This document shows positions 31,269 through 42,790 of a DNA stretch of 64,000 nt, one piece after another (within the stretch, counting starts at the first letter, position 1; the number at the start of each line of letters is the position of its first letter). The stretch is from NCBI GenBank assembly GCA_033558025.1, contig JAUCEF010000005.1, positions 1,426,001 to 1,490,000 of the forward strand, given 5' to 3'. Origin of the DNA: Phytophthora sp. 'mugwort'. Lineage: Eukaryota > Oomycota > Peronosporomycetes > Peronosporales > Peronosporaceae. The notes under the pieces were generated by a model. It was not told the DNA's origin. It did not search any database and saw nothing but the letters and a program-made list of their open reading frames with translations. A program made the translations under genes and the position numbers.

Positions 31269-31680
31269 TCAGCTTATGACTGTGAAACTGTTACGCTTTT
31301 GGGGTTCCAGTGTTGTTTGCTGAAACTGTGAATCAAATGGTGTGAGTAGCGACGTATAGCCACAGAACTTTTTGCATGCATAGCCAGCTATCGATCCATT
31401 ACCACTGCGTTCGTGCTGGCAACACTCCGTTGAATAGCAGCGACTGTCGATTTGCTGACCACGAGTTACAACACCGTTTAGTGCGCACATGCCGCAGATT
31501 GTGACCATCGATTTTGTTTCGACTTACCGACCGGTATCCAGTTTGTATGAAGGTTCTCACGACGTTTGGCTGGGATGAACGTGTCAAGCTGCGTCGTGGA
31601 TCCATTAAAACTGCCCTTGTGAAGAACACAGCGGCCCAAACGTAATACAGCCAAAGCGATTGAGTGCATCACTGGATCAT
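31269..31680 (-). pseudogene. Unidentified repeat-like protein remnant
   Basis: The minus strand reads VMHSIALAVLRLGRCVLHKG, then QLDTFIPAKRRENLHTNWIP and WSQSAACAH, with stops and frame changes afterwards; another frame has cysteine pairs (CGMCALNG, YSTECCQ) that could be a zinc ribbon. I do not recognise the family with confidence. A piggyBac-type C-terminal zinc ribbon was considered but the match is weak. It is convergent with the ZADH2-like gene, 36 bp beyond its stop. Confidence 0.3.
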
Positions 31681-33407
31681 CGAAGACTACGGTGGAAGTG
31701 ACGGCATGTTGTAGCCATTTCTATAGGTCGAGACAAATCTATACGACGCTGAGCGACACACCGACGGCTTTCAATTTGTGTTTGTGAGGACTTCCTCATC
31801 CAGTTGCTTTCTAACGGATCGGAGCTCTGCCAGTTTTACGATACTGACGAGTGTAATGGCGACGCAACTCGATGTTTCTTCGGCAAAGTGTTTCACTTTT
31901 CAATTAAGACACCAACTACATGTACACGAAATATGATGCGAAAGTCAACAGTAACATCGCAAGTACTACGTAGTAGGAATGATGGAAGTGACAACAACTG
32001 GAAACATCAACAAAACTTAAGCAAGCGAACAACTGTTTCCACTCCGCCCCAACATCGTCAACGGCAACGTCTACTCAGCGCATCGTCGAGAATGAAGGTC
32101 ACATCAATTGCCATCGAGCCGTCGTCGTTTGCCGCGGAATATTCAAGACTCCAAAGACTAGCAATGATTGGGCATGACTATTGAAGTACGACACGCGGAC
32201 GGAGCATGTCGATCAAGACGTACCATCACACGAACTGAACGGCTCATAGAGCGACGAAGTTATTGTGAAGAGCTTGGATTACAGAAGTTAAAACTAACTA
32301 TTCAACTCATTGTTAGCCAGGGTCCCTTTGATCCTGGTCCAGGGAGCATACGGGACGATTCCACGTCACTGGCGCAATCAAGCTGCTACTGCGAGTTCTG
32401 AGCGGAGGTGAGGCGAGCCGCAATGCTGGACCATCCTCAAAATTTTTAGCTTGTTGGTGTTTCTTGGCGTGACTTGCTCACATTTGCAGCAGTTGTAATT
32501 CGACGACCTGGGAGACGACGAAAGAAAATGTGAGATGGGCATCGTTGAGAACGTCGAACCACAAGACTGAGAAAGCGATTCAAGCCTGAGAAGACTGAGA
32601 AGGCGATCCAAGATTGTGCGACCACCTACCTAATCACGCTACCCCACGTCTTCAATGGATGATTAGTGCGTCCCGAGCTGATCCAAGTCCACTAGACGTA
32701 CTGATGTCCTGGTTGGAACGTCACGGGGAGGAATACCGCTCGCCAAAGAGTAAACAGCTATGCCGGAGTGGGCAAGGAAATGTCGTCGAACGGGATCATT
32801 GGATTGACGATGCACTCGATCCGCTGTAAACTCTGTCATCTGAAAAAAGTGGTGCAAGGGAAAGCTGAAGGCGGCCGGTGCGCTTCGATGAGTGTCAACC
32901 GCTACCATGATCGCCTTTTGGCTCTCTTGTTAACGACCAAGAGAGAGCCGAGATACATGAACGCACTGCGGTACGTTCTGTTGGTGCTACTGCAACTGCT
33001 GAAGAGGGGCAGGAACATGGCGAATATTGGGTGGAAATCGCACGAGTCGACGAGCTCGCATGAGGTCTAGTGTGCATGATGACGTCATTTTGGGCGAGTC
33101 CGGCGAAACTGAAGCTGAGGATTCAAGGATCGAGGCAAGAGAGCTCCCAAATGCCGAGCTGCAGCCAATTGCAACCTTTCTGGACAGGGAGGAGATCCAT
33201 CGCCGTTATGAGCTGCTTTCTGCTCGTCATAAAATGGAACAAGAAGGACTAGATCAAGAAACGATCGACTCGGTCCTGCCACTGCCTCGAGGGAAGTAGT
33301 CCGATCGATTTTCGTTTAGTTTGGCTGAGTTTTGCTTGAGACTGTTGAGTTCACACTGGGAGCTACGTATTGTTAATGGCAATTCTTTTGGTTGTGTTGG
33401 GTTTGCT
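31681..33407. other. Degenerate coding debris, no confident gene
   Basis: Plus-strand frames at 32614-32829 (SPLDVLMSWLERHGEEYRSP) and 33027-33299 (charged, probably coiled: REEIHRRYELLSARHKMEQ) look protein-like but are separated by stops. The first could be a Myb-like helical segment of a repeat protein. No boundaries or family were established. Confidence 0.3.
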
Positions 33408-33639
33408 TTAGGCCGCGTTCGCGCTAACTACAATTTCGGAGAAATGAAGACGTCGATATTTTCACACACAGAACTTGATTTCCGTAACGTGATATTAGGC
33501 ATGTGTTCGCGAAGAAAATGAAGATGTTCGTGTAAATAAACATATACACAAGTTTCCGATCCGACACTGGTGATTTCCTGCTCTGACGCACTTCCAGATA
33601 CACCATGCAGACTAAACAGACGAAAATGAAGAGGAGCTG

Positions 33640-34739
33640 ATGCTTCTTCTCGCGATGGAACTTGCCCTAGACAAAACCCAAGTGCTGGTCAAGGTCCCGC
33701 GTCCACTGTGCTAGACGGATTCGGCGGGGAACAGCTTCTTCCGAGCCATTTACAAGTCAGGAAATATTACGCTCTTTCGTGACCACTTCAGGATGAGCCG
33801 ACCTGTTTTTGAGGAGCTGTAGAAGCGATGTAAGGTATTTATTTGTGAAGGGCTTCGCGATCGAACAGAAGCTCTTGCTGTGACGCTAGACTGGCTCGGA
33901 AGTGCTCTGTCTTGTCCCAAGCACGAAACCAGCTTTTATTTGTCGTATTCAACCGTACACAAGTATCGAGAAATTGGTTTGTCGGCGATGGGTGGTCTAC
34001 AAGATCTGATGGCTGTTCCGTCAGTTGTCCCAGACGAGTTCAAGGCTAAGTTCCCCTACTTTTATCAAGCTGTGTACCATTGATGGCGCTCCCATCCCCA
34101 TCACTGTCAATCGAGCTGATACCGAGCGCTTCAGGAACCGCAAAGGTTGGATCTCAACAAATGTGTTGATTGTTTCGGATTGGACGCTACGCGTTTGTTT
34201 CGCGTATGTGGGTGCCGAAGACTGCGCCCACGATGCTACGATGCACGATTGGAGTCGGTTCTTCGCAAGGTTCCTGACGACTTTTACGAGCTCGCGGACG
34301 CCGGATATGGGCTCGCACACAAAGTGCTGACAATTAGCGCGGGGTCCGCTACCACCTCAAAGAATTTGGCAAGCAAGAGAACGGGCACCCCCAAAATGCA
34401 AACGAATTATCCAACTTTCGTCATGCAAAAGCTAGAAACATGGATGAATGACTCATCGGAGTGCTCCAGCGTCGTTTTCGCGTTCTCCGTGTAAGTGTGG
34501 AATGCGAAGTCAAGACGACCAAACTTGTCATTTTTTCGTGCATCCTTCTTCATAATTTTATTCGCGGCGTCGACAGCAACGATCTTGCTGAGGATCTTGG
34601 AGGAGAGAATGATGATTTAGCTCAAACGCCAGCGGTGCCCGAGGATGTAGCTCCAATTGTTTTCGATTTTGATAGTGGAAATTCGTGGCATACATGGATG
34701 GGTAGTACTATGTGGAACAAGTACAAACTTTCGACGTGA
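33640..34739 (+). pseudogene. PIF/Harbinger transposase, second copy
   Basis: Frames read in order FRDHFRMSRPVFEEL (then a stop at 33821), REIGLSAMGGLQDLMAVPSV and EFKAKFPYFYQAV; then CTIDGAPIPITVNRADTERF (IDG carries the first Asp), RNRKGWISTNVLIVSDWTLR and FAYVGAEDCAHDATMHDWSR; then DFYELADAGYGLAHKVL (second Asp, LADAGY), LQRRFRVLRVSVECEVKTTK and FSCILLHNFIRG. The last is the usual HNF motif of Harbinger transposases. At least three frameshifts and one stop break it. C-terminal tail 34560-34739. Confidence 0.85.
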
Positions 34740-34835
34740 CGCGAACGAACCGGTTTCGTCTGATCAAACTGAGGATAGCGCAGAACTGGTGCTGAGGAAG
34801 AATAGTTAGACTAGTTTCATTCAAACTGCTGTGTC

Positions 34836-35721
34836 TTAACTAAACCTCACTGCACGGTGGCAATCCTGTTTTTCGCGGTGCGCTGATGGCTCAAACGAGT
34901 TGTCAATGAAGGCATCGAGGTTCGCTGTTGCTCTGCATTCTCTGTCTCTTTTATTTGCTTTGACGAGTTTGAGGGCGAAGTATTCGGTTACGACCTTGAA
35001 CATTGCAATCTTCTCATAGCCACTCCCACCATTAAACCTCTTTTTATCGCGATTGTCCATCGAGGCTCCGTTGCGAATCCTCTTTACGTTTTCTCGGCGC
35101 TTCACATCGCTGAAGTGAACACATATAGCTGCTTATGGTGCTCTCTCGTGGGTGCTCGACGGAACTTGAGGGACAGAAATGTCAAGAATGCCATCGAGAC
35201 CAGAGGCACCTTCACCAGTGCACTAGCGTCACCTGGCTGAGAGCGCGGTAAGTGAGTTCACAATATATAGACTTTAGCTTACCAGCTCTCACTCACCCGC
35301 AATTTGGCTGCAAGCTATGTGGTGCTCAAAGACCACGTCTCTAAGCCGTATGAGATCCTTCGTTTGCTTGAGCTTCGACGCGATCAGAGTTTCCCAGCCC
35401 TCTTCTGATAACTCCGGTTTGCCGGTGTTCGGGCAATTTTCTCCTCCACTAAGATTCAGCATGCTTTTGAACAGGTCGTAATCCGACATAAGTCGGTCAA
35501 GCTTCGACTTGTACTGACCTAACAAACAATAATCTCAGTGAGATTCGTGCACACGACCGTGAACGACGGTACTCACTTTTATCGCGTACAACTCCTAGTT
35601 TTTCGTTGAGTTCTTTGACCAAGTCACTCCATCCTCTTGACTTGATGCCTTTGTCGGCTTTGAAGGACGCGTTATTCCGCTTCTCTAGAAAGCCGTCAAG
35701 CGTTGCCTTCTCTTGCGACAT
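34836..35721 (-). pseudogene. SANT/Myb-like (Myb_DNA-bind_3-type) partner protein of the second Harbinger
   Basis: The ATG at 35721 starts MSQEKATLDGFLEKRNNASF. Exon 1 reads GIKSRGWSDLVKELNEKLGV; a GT-AG intron (about 35578 to 35522) joins to YKSKLDRLMSDYDLFKSMLN and EEGWETLIASKLKQTKDLI, which follows the whole Myb/SANT-like pattern W...l...n...l...yk.L..lls.sG...w. The first exon pair is intact. A later part (35105-34836, KRRENVKRIRNGASM) follows after a stop and frame change near 35135. Such genes are the usual second gene of PIF/Harbinger. Confidence 0.68.
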
Positions 35722-36230
35722 GGCCACTTCGCTCGTCCTAGTGCCGAATCTACGCTTGCCGCTCGTTTTATATCGTTTCTCTTCCAGTTGCTGTTGGCTC
35801 GTTTCCCTTCAGGTTCCACGCAGAAAAAACCGACACTCCTATTGACCTACATTCTGGGGATTTATCAGAGTTAGCTCCCGAAAAATCACCGCCAGACCTG
35901 TATTTTGTGAGGCTTCATTTTGAAAGGAAAATGAGATATCGAATTTTAAGTGTTCGCGCGGTTCATTTTCCAAAAATGCCATTTTGGGCTATCACGAACA
36001 CGGCCTTAAACATGTCTCTGCTTTTTAAGCCCTGATTCATGTATGGATCGGCTGGAGCCTACCTCTTCTGGTGGTTTAAGCCCCATGCAGCTACTTGAGA
36101 CCTTTCTGACACATACATAGTTGGAATGTTGGAGGAAGTATGCAATATACTGGATATCCTGGTTGCCGGGTTCATAGCTCGAACGGATGGTTCGAAGCAC
36201 ATCATTCATTCCAGTGTAAAGCAGACGTTC

Positions 36231-36252
36231 AAGAAGAAGAAGAAGAAGAAGC
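36231..36252 (+). repeat. AAG microsatellite
   Basis: An (AAG)n run lies between the Harbinger right end and the 3' end of the ankyrin gene. Confidence 0.85.
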
Positions 36253-36312
36253 GACGACAACTCCTCCCCGAAGCGGTTGTTCTTATCGACAAACAACTGA
36301 TCGAAGCTAAGG

Positions 36313-37464
36313 CTATTTCTGGTTGTTGCTGGTTTGTTCTCGAAGTCGAACACGGCGACGCCCAGCGGGAGGCAAGTACTCGATCTCGTCGCGGAATCGG
36401 TCGCGATCCCAACGCAGGACTCGCTCAACAGGCACGACGCGAGCTGTCAGAGCACCGAGCTGGGCGAGAATCTGTTTGGAAGCTGACGTCTCCGCCACGT
36501 CGAACGCCGTGAGGCCAAACATGTTCTTGTGGTTCACGTCGGCCCCGCCGTCTTCGGGTTCACGCCGCAGCAGCAACTGCAGAATAGTTTTGAGCGTGGG
36601 TGGCTCTAGTAGCACAAGTGCTGCAAGAGCCACTGAGTTGTTCCCGTCTTCATCAAAACAGTCAGCTTCTAGACGGCTCTGAAGCACGAGAAACTCCACC
36701 ACATTTGGCTGGGCACTTGTGATCGCCCACAACAGCAAACTACCCGGTCGCCACCGTTTCGGAATGGAATTCAGAGACGAGACAACAGACAGCAACAGCT
36801 TCAGGATATCAAGGCGGCCAGCAGCACAGGCGTAATGCAGTGGTGTAGCCTCAGCAGCATCCAGCATTCGGCTGTAGCGGAAGTTGGACGAGCGTGGCGC
36901 CGTGCTTTCCAGCGTCGATTCGGATGCTGGCAGGTTCGGGTTGTCTGGGAGCTTTAGCAGCGGCGAGGCGCCATGACGCAACAACAGTTGCACAGCGCCA
37001 AGCTGCTGGTGGAGCACCGCCGTGTGCAGCAACGTCTCTCCAAATGCATTACACGCTCTCGTGAGTGGGTGACTCGTGTTGCCATCGTGGCCACGAGCCA
37101 ACGCGAGCTCAAGCGAGTGCAAATCCCCCAACTCGACGGCACGTTGAAGTGGCAGCAAACCCCCGCTGGTCTGCGCAGCTGGTAGACAGCCATCTCTCGA
37201 GCTGCGACTCAGGAATGCGCGGTCTCCAGCTCCCAAGAAGCTCTACACAAACGGCAGATACAAAGTCCTAGTACCTAACACAAACACGTACTTGAGCTCT
37301 CCGTCACGTACATCGACTTGTCGAGGCGCAGCTTGCCGCAGCTTCTGAGCTGCTGCAAAGGCTCTTGGAGTCAGCGGGTTGCCGTTCACGTGACACAGCC
37401 GCTTAGTTTCGAGCCTCGCAGCCCTCGCCTCCTGCTCTGGCGTCGTGTCTTCCAGCAGCTCCAT
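36313..37464 (-). CDS. Ankyrin-repeat protein
   Basis: The spliced product is 366 residues from exons 37464-37292 and 37240-36313, with a 51-bp GT-AG intron; the ATG at 37464 begins MELLEDTTPEQE. The N-terminal 55 residues are helical and charged. Ankyrin-like units follow: GLLPLQRAVELGDLHSLELA, FGETLLHTAVLHQQLGAVQL, ATPLHYACAAGRLDILKLLL, GSLLLWAITSAQPNVVEFLV and FGLTAFDVAETSASKQIL, about five or six repeats with insertions. The C-terminus is basic (RRRVRLREQ). No enzymatic domain is seen, so the likely role is protein binding; the partner is unknown. The stop lies 308 bp from a Harbinger end. Confidence 0.85.
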
Positions 37465-37750
37465 CGCGACGTTTCTCTATACACTGGCAGGCAACAAGCA
37501 CCGCATCTATAATAATAGATCCAGCGTTGTGTATGTATACAACGTATACTATACATATATCAAAAAGCTACTGTCTATTGAATTATCGACGAGCGACGAT
37601 CTCCCTCTTCCGTCGAGGCACAAGCCGTCAGAGGGCTGGACGACATATTAAACTGCCTCTGTTGGTGTTGTTGTGTACACTCGAGCCTTGCTTCGAACAG
37701 CAGGGGGGAAGATGTCTGGCGTCGACGGCAACTGAGCAGCAGCCGTGGGT

Positions 37751-38036
37751 CTAGGCGCTTCCGCCCACTAGAATGTTGTTAATGGGGATATGCACGAGTT
37801 TCACGAAGAAGCCAATGAAGCCCATCATGAGGAAGCCCACGGACGTAGCGCCGGCGATACGGGCGAACTCTGCGCGGGACAAGAGCATCAGGTTAATTCA
37901 AGCAGCAAGTCGCAAATATTGGCGGCGGCAAAGACGCACCTTTCCGGTCGGGCTTGTTGCACTTCTTAATCAGGTGCAGGGAGTTCTTGAAGAACTGGTT
38001 CAGGGGCTGGAACACGAGCGTGTTGACGTCCGACAT
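37751..38036 (-). CDS. SEC61G: Protein transport protein SEC61 gamma subunit
   Basis: A small two-exon gene of 71 residues: exons 38036-37940 and 37869-37751, with a 70-bp GT-AG intron. The product starts [19 protein letters not shown], continues [19 protein letters not shown], and ends with a single membrane segment [20 protein letters not shown] and NNILVGG. This matches SEC61 gamma (SecE family) along its whole length, including the KPDRKEF cytosolic helix and the IPINNIIVGG tail. It is the tail-anchored subunit of the ER protein-conducting channel. It is divergent from RAD52, with 280 bp between the two start codons. Confidence 0.95.
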
Positions 38037-38316
38037 GGCTGCAAGTTGCGGGTATTACGTGTGCGTGACCTGGAGAGCAAACGGGGGAATGGCGCTGTTG
38101 TGGGCCACGCGGCGCTCGCCGGATCGCGATCGACTGTGTTTTGTCCAATCAGAGGCTTTATCCTCACGAGATTGGTTGAAAAGCGAAGCTAATGCCACGT
38201 GTGTCAAGAGACTCATTTATGCGCTGCGACTTCCGTAAGGTTATTAGTTAAGCACATGAATGTACCACTTCAGGGGTACACCAAATTCAAAAAAGTTGCA
38301 GTAGGCATTTGAAAAG

Positions 38317-39774
38317 ATGAAGCGGCGACTGAGCGAAACGACGGACGAGCTTGGGGACGCGAACGACCTGCAGCAGACGGTGGCTACGCTCGTAGCACAG
38401 CAGGTGGCCACAGCGTTGCTTGCTCCGCTGAACGTCGGCAGCTCGATGCCCTTCGGACGCGTGGCCTTCGCAGAGCAGGAGCAGCAAAACGTTAACGCCT
38501 ACCTGCACCAGAAGCTGGGCAAGGACAGTCTGTCCCGCCGACCCGGACCGGGGGGTCGTAAGCTAACCTACATCGAGAGCTGCAAGGCCATCGAATTGGC
38601 TAATCGCGCTTTCGGGTTTAACGGTTGGTCTTGTCACATCGTCGAGTGCAAGGAGGAATATGTACGTGAGAGGGGATGCGGGAATTTTGGCTGGGGTACT
38701 AACTGATGCTTGTTGGGGTTTGCATAGAGGGAGAAGAAGGGCGACCGGTGGGGTATCGCATACAGCTCTTTAATGCGCATTGAGCTGAAGGACGGCACGA
38801 GTCACGAGGACGTTGGATTTGGCACGTCGGACGGACAGAGAGATCTGGGAGCGGCGTTGGAACAGGCCAAGAAGGCGAGCATCTCGGATGCGAGGAAGAG
38901 AGCGCTGAGGCTTTTTGGAGAATATCTGGGCAACTCTTGCTACGATAAAGACCATATCAAGGATGTGAACTCGAACAGAACCATGGCTCCGCTGGCGGCA
39001 GCGCCCAACGTGATTCTGCCAGGACAACAGCAGCAGGTTCAGGGTGGGGCAGTAGCTGGACGACAGCCAGTGGAACATAAGCAACCTGGGGTACAGAATG
39101 GACCACAACAGAAACAGCAGACTCAGGCTCAGCAACTGGCTCAGCAAGTGCGACAGCCCCAGTCTATTCAGCAGCAGCAACAGGGTCTGCAGCCCCCACG
39201 CCAACAAACGGCACTGCCCCAACCAATGCAACACCAGCAAATTCAGCAACAGCGTCAGTCAATTCAACAGCAACGACCACAGATGCCCCAACAGTCAGTC
39301 CAGCAGCAGCAACAACAACAGCGTCACCCGCCGCAACAGCAGCAGCAATGGAAGCCACCCCAAGTCACGCGCAACTCATTATCTGCAAACAGAAGTTCAT
39401 CCTTGCAACAGCAGCCACCTCAAGGCCATTCGGGGGTAACTGCGGCCACGCCACGGGGATCGACGATGCAAACGGTTGCAAATAACAGTATAAATTCTGG
39501 GATCAGCGCCTCCACTTCGACAACGACAACAACTGCAGCTTCTAGTTCTAGTCCGTTCCGTCCGCAACCGCAGCGTTGGGTTTCGTCGAATGCTCCTCCG
39601 CCACCGCGAATGATGGCATCGAACTATCTGCCACCTACCCTGAAAACGGAGCATACTGCAACAGCCCAAGCGCAACCGAACGTACAATACAACATGGACG
39701 ACCTCAGCCTCTCGCAATTTGATTATGACCCTAGCATGGAAAACAGCAATCCTACCAAGAAAATGCGGTCGTAA
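38317..39774 (+). CDS. RAD52: RAD52 homologous-recombination mediator and annealing protein
   Basis: The spliced product is 463 residues: exons 38317-38661 and 38728-39774, with a 66-bp intron. Residues about 47-195 are the conserved RAD52 DNA-binding and ring-forming domain: GRKLTYIESCKAIELANRAF, GFNGWSCHIVECKEEY, then MRIELKDGTSHEDVGFGTSD and ASISDARKRALRLFGEYLGN. The family anneals complementary single strands and helps load RAD51. Residues about 215-310 are extremely glutamine-rich and the remaining tail is serine/proline-rich, ending DLSLSQFDYDPSMENSN and a KKMR basic end. The tail is unrelated to vertebrate RAD52 as far as can be seen, so a RAD51-binding site there is only possible. It converges on the PI4-kinase gene 115 bp away. 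Confidence 0.95.
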
Positions 39775-39889
39775 CCTGGGCTCAAACGGCTGAATGGAAA
39801 GTAAAAAATAACAAATGCTTGAAGCATTTGAACAAGTTTTTGGAAACGCAAATGAATGGATTACTTGGTCAAGTAGCTGCTGGTGAATC

Positions 39890-42790
39890 CTACGGCACAA
39901 TGCCATTCGTGATTTTCTGGAACTGGTCGTAGCGCTTCGTCCACTTGTTCTTGTAGCTCGTCCGAATCATCTTGATAACCGCTTTGACTGTCTTCTCCGT
40001 TGAGTAGTGAAGCAGGAAGCGACTGCGAAGTTTGTGCAGATCGCGAGACACGTCACGCCCCTGAAAGCATGGAAAGGTCGAGTTGTGCATCATAATCTCG
40101 ACAAGCGCAATAACCCGCTCAGATTGACGCTGAGCAGCTAGCAAACCTAGTGCCACGAGCTGTACAAACTCGCCGAACAATGGAGACGACACCCCACCTA
40201 GTACCGCGACCATCTCTTTTGTGAGCTTGAAAGGTGCCGTCTCGAAGCTCCAGTTACCTCCTGGAGCAATGCCGAGCATAAAACCAAAGTCGATGTGTAC
40301 GAGATGGCCTTCCGTATCGAGCATTAGGTTTCCGTTGTGGCGGTCTTTGATCTGCAGCAAGTAGCACACGACGGAGTATGCTGCGATACTGTGCAAGAAG
40401 TTGCGCTGGGCCTTCTTGAAAGTGTCCCCAGCACCGTAGGTACTCTCAAAATGGGCGCGTAAACCAGCATAACCGCTTGCCTTCTTGAGGCCATCCAACG
40501 ACTGCGCGTCTGTGATCGTTTCAAGCAAGCCACTCGTACGGCCTGTGGACACAATTCGATATGGTCGCAACCACAACGGCAAGCTGCTCTCGCGGAAAAT
40601 GTTTTGGAACGTCGTAATAAGCTGCATCGCAAAAACTTCCTGTCGAATATCGTCGTTGCTTTTGGATATCTACATATACATATACATAAAACAGAAAACA
40701 AAATAATAAGTTAACCGAAATGAACAAGACGAGTGAAGATTGCACTTCAGTCGACGACGTACCAGTGAGACGACATTCCACCCGGGTAAATGGCCATAAG
40801 GTGATGACGCTCGAATGCGCTCCTTCTTCGCTTCCCAGCCTTCTCCGAACACTTCACTTGCGCTCAGCAGCTTGGAAAGACCCATTTCGTACGCTGTCTT
40901 GGAGTACCCACGAATGAGATTGAGTTGCTGCGAGCCCTCCGTGCTTAGCTCAGAGAGCGAGTTCATCGATTCGTCGGAAGCTACAGTTGACGTTGGAGAA
41001 CTCAATGCGATCTGAATATCTTGTAGTGCGAATACAGGCGAGTCAACGGATAAACGGTTGTCAGTCGTAATAGTATTCTCAACGCCGGTGTCAATTTCTT
41101 CATCTTCGTCCTCATCGGGAGCTGACGGGTTCTCAACACAAATCAGTTGCCCATTGATGGCAAATTTTTTTATCAGACTGGCAACTTCAGCTTCTTTGTT
41201 CGCCAGAACTGGGTCAGACGTGGATCCATGAAGCAATCCTAAAGGCCCCTTTAGGTCTGTAGAGAGCCTGCGTTGTCCCGCAGAATTGACTTGGTCTTCG
41301 ATGACCTCGAAGCAGAGCAAGCACGGCGCACGGCTATGGGTGGAGAATACTGTACCTTCATCTGCGAGGACCCGGGTGATGCGGCAAAACGGATCCGATA
41401 CGCGACCGAGAGGCACGTACGCCATGTCCGGGATGACCAACGCCTTCAGTTCTCCAGGAAGAAGTATCTTGCGATTCGGAGGGGGGTCTACAGCACGCAT
41501 TCGTTCTGAGATGTCCGAAAGTGACTTCACGAAGTCTCGCTGCTGATGGAAGTACTTGTAGCGCTTCTGACGCTCCTTCTCCATCCACTGCAGGAGCAAT
41601 GCAGGCTGACTTTCAGCTTTGCCAGGCGTCATGGGAGATGACATCACGCTACCCAGCTCATGCTCAGCTTGTGTCAAACTTCCAGCAACTCGTGACATTT
41701 CTTCGTTGTCGTGAGTCTCCCCTTGCTTTTCAACGGCCATTTGCTCCAACTTCTCCTTCATGTGAGGGATATCCATGAGCCGTCGAGTGACATCAGCTGC
41801 AGTCTGCGTGCTGGGCAGCTCAAACTGCTGGTTGACAACTTTCGCCTCGATGGACATGAGGAGCTTGGCACACAAGTTGTACGTCTTAGGATCGTTGTCA
41901 GCAATCTTCGCCTCAAGTAACCAAAACAATTGCAGCGCCAAGTGGATGCAGTTGCCAAGGTGTTCGACATAGGCTTTGGCTCGGCATATCGAGAGCAACA
42001 GGTTCACCAGCTTATCCGTCGCAGCCAGTTCGGTATTGACGGTCAAATGAACGATCTGCTGAAGGTAGAACTCGACATCGTCGACATTCTGCTCTGCATA
42101 GGAGGCCAAGCGATCCAGCACCAACTCGGTTGCCGTAGCGTTGGTGCGGTGCTTGTGCAACAACGTGACAGCCATGTGTGCGTTAAAGGTATCAGCCGAA
42201 AGAAGCGACTGGAAAAACGCCTTCTCGCTGTCGTCGGAAGTCAAGTGGATTGTGGACATAGCGTGCAACCAACGTTCCTTCTCCGTGTGAGTGTCAGCCT
42301 CTAGTACAACGAGTTTGGACTTGTGTGAGCTGATTACAAGCATTTTGTCGTAGCTACCAGGCGCGCCGCTCCCAAGAAGCGCAACTCGCACGCTCATTTC
42401 AAGTTCCATTGCATCCTTGACACCAACCACGCTAATCTGTTTTCGCGGGACACCGGGAGACGCTGAATTGCTTGGCTTGTTCTTGAACACAAGCATCACT
42501 CCGCCTTGCAAAATACAGTAGCGCCGTCCCCGCACGCGCTTCCGAAATACAAGAAACCCCTCCATCTTGCGATCCTTTGGTTCGTCATCATTAAGTGCCA
42601 CATCATCGATCACTTGAGCGATACGAGTACTCAACTCCTTCTTTGCGTTGTCGGTTCGATTCGACTCCTGCCCGATAGTATCGCCAGCTCCTTGCAGCGT
42701 GTGTAGGCGTTCATCCTCACCTTTCTCCAGTTTCTTTGATGAAAATCTTGAAGACCCAAACGAAAACGAGCTCCTCGTGACCGCCCTCAT
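39890..42790 (-). CDS. Phosphatidylinositol 4-kinase, type III beta-like, with N-terminal PH domain
   Basis: The product is 935 residues from exons 42790-40763 and 40669-39890 with a 93-bp intron. Residues about 75-180 form a PH domain (MEGFLVFRKRVRGRRYCILQ ... TEKERWLHAMSTI). Residues about 185-330 resemble the helical lipid-kinase-unique domain (AVTLLHKHRTNATATELVLD). The C-terminal kinase starts near SPYGHLPGWNVVSL and includes LPLWLRPYRIVSTGRTSGLL, catalytic loop KDRHNGNLMLD and DFGFMLG, all intact. The order helical domain then PI3/4-kinase catalytic domain fits PI4K beta, which makes PI4P on Golgi and endosomal membranes. Human PI4K beta lacks a PH domain. The linker is acidic and serine-rich. 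It lies 319 bp downstream of the RalGAP-like stop on the same strand. Confidence 0.93.

Larger units (their letters stand above)
33411..36005 (+). mobile_element. PIF/Harbinger element with imperfect TIRs and TTA target duplication
   Basis: The left end at 33411 reads GGCCGCGTTCGCGCTAAC; the right end read inward from 36005 is GGCCGTGTTCGTGATAGC, so 14 of 18 terminal bases match as inverted repeats. TTA flanks both ends (33408-33410 and 36006-36008), the 3-bp duplication typical of PIF/Harbinger. Inside are a plus-strand transposase and a convergent minus-strand SANT/Myb-like gene. At 2,595 bp it is a complete element with a broken transposase. Confidence 0.82.

Noticed and set aside
1..36000. 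Possible RXLR or Crinkler effector genes
   Set aside because: Repeat-rich oomycete DNA often holds effectors, so all frames were read for a signal peptide followed by RxLR/EER or LFLAK. Only chance strings such as RRLR near 17917 were seen, without signal peptides.
36006..36428. Minus-strand open frame of 140 codons
   Set aside because: It overlaps the 3' end of the ankyrin gene in another frame and has a poly-leucine stretch from the AAG repeat; a shadow.
38770..39906. Minus-strand open frames opposite RAD52
   Set aside because: They are leucine-rich translations of the glutamine-coding repeats on the other strand.
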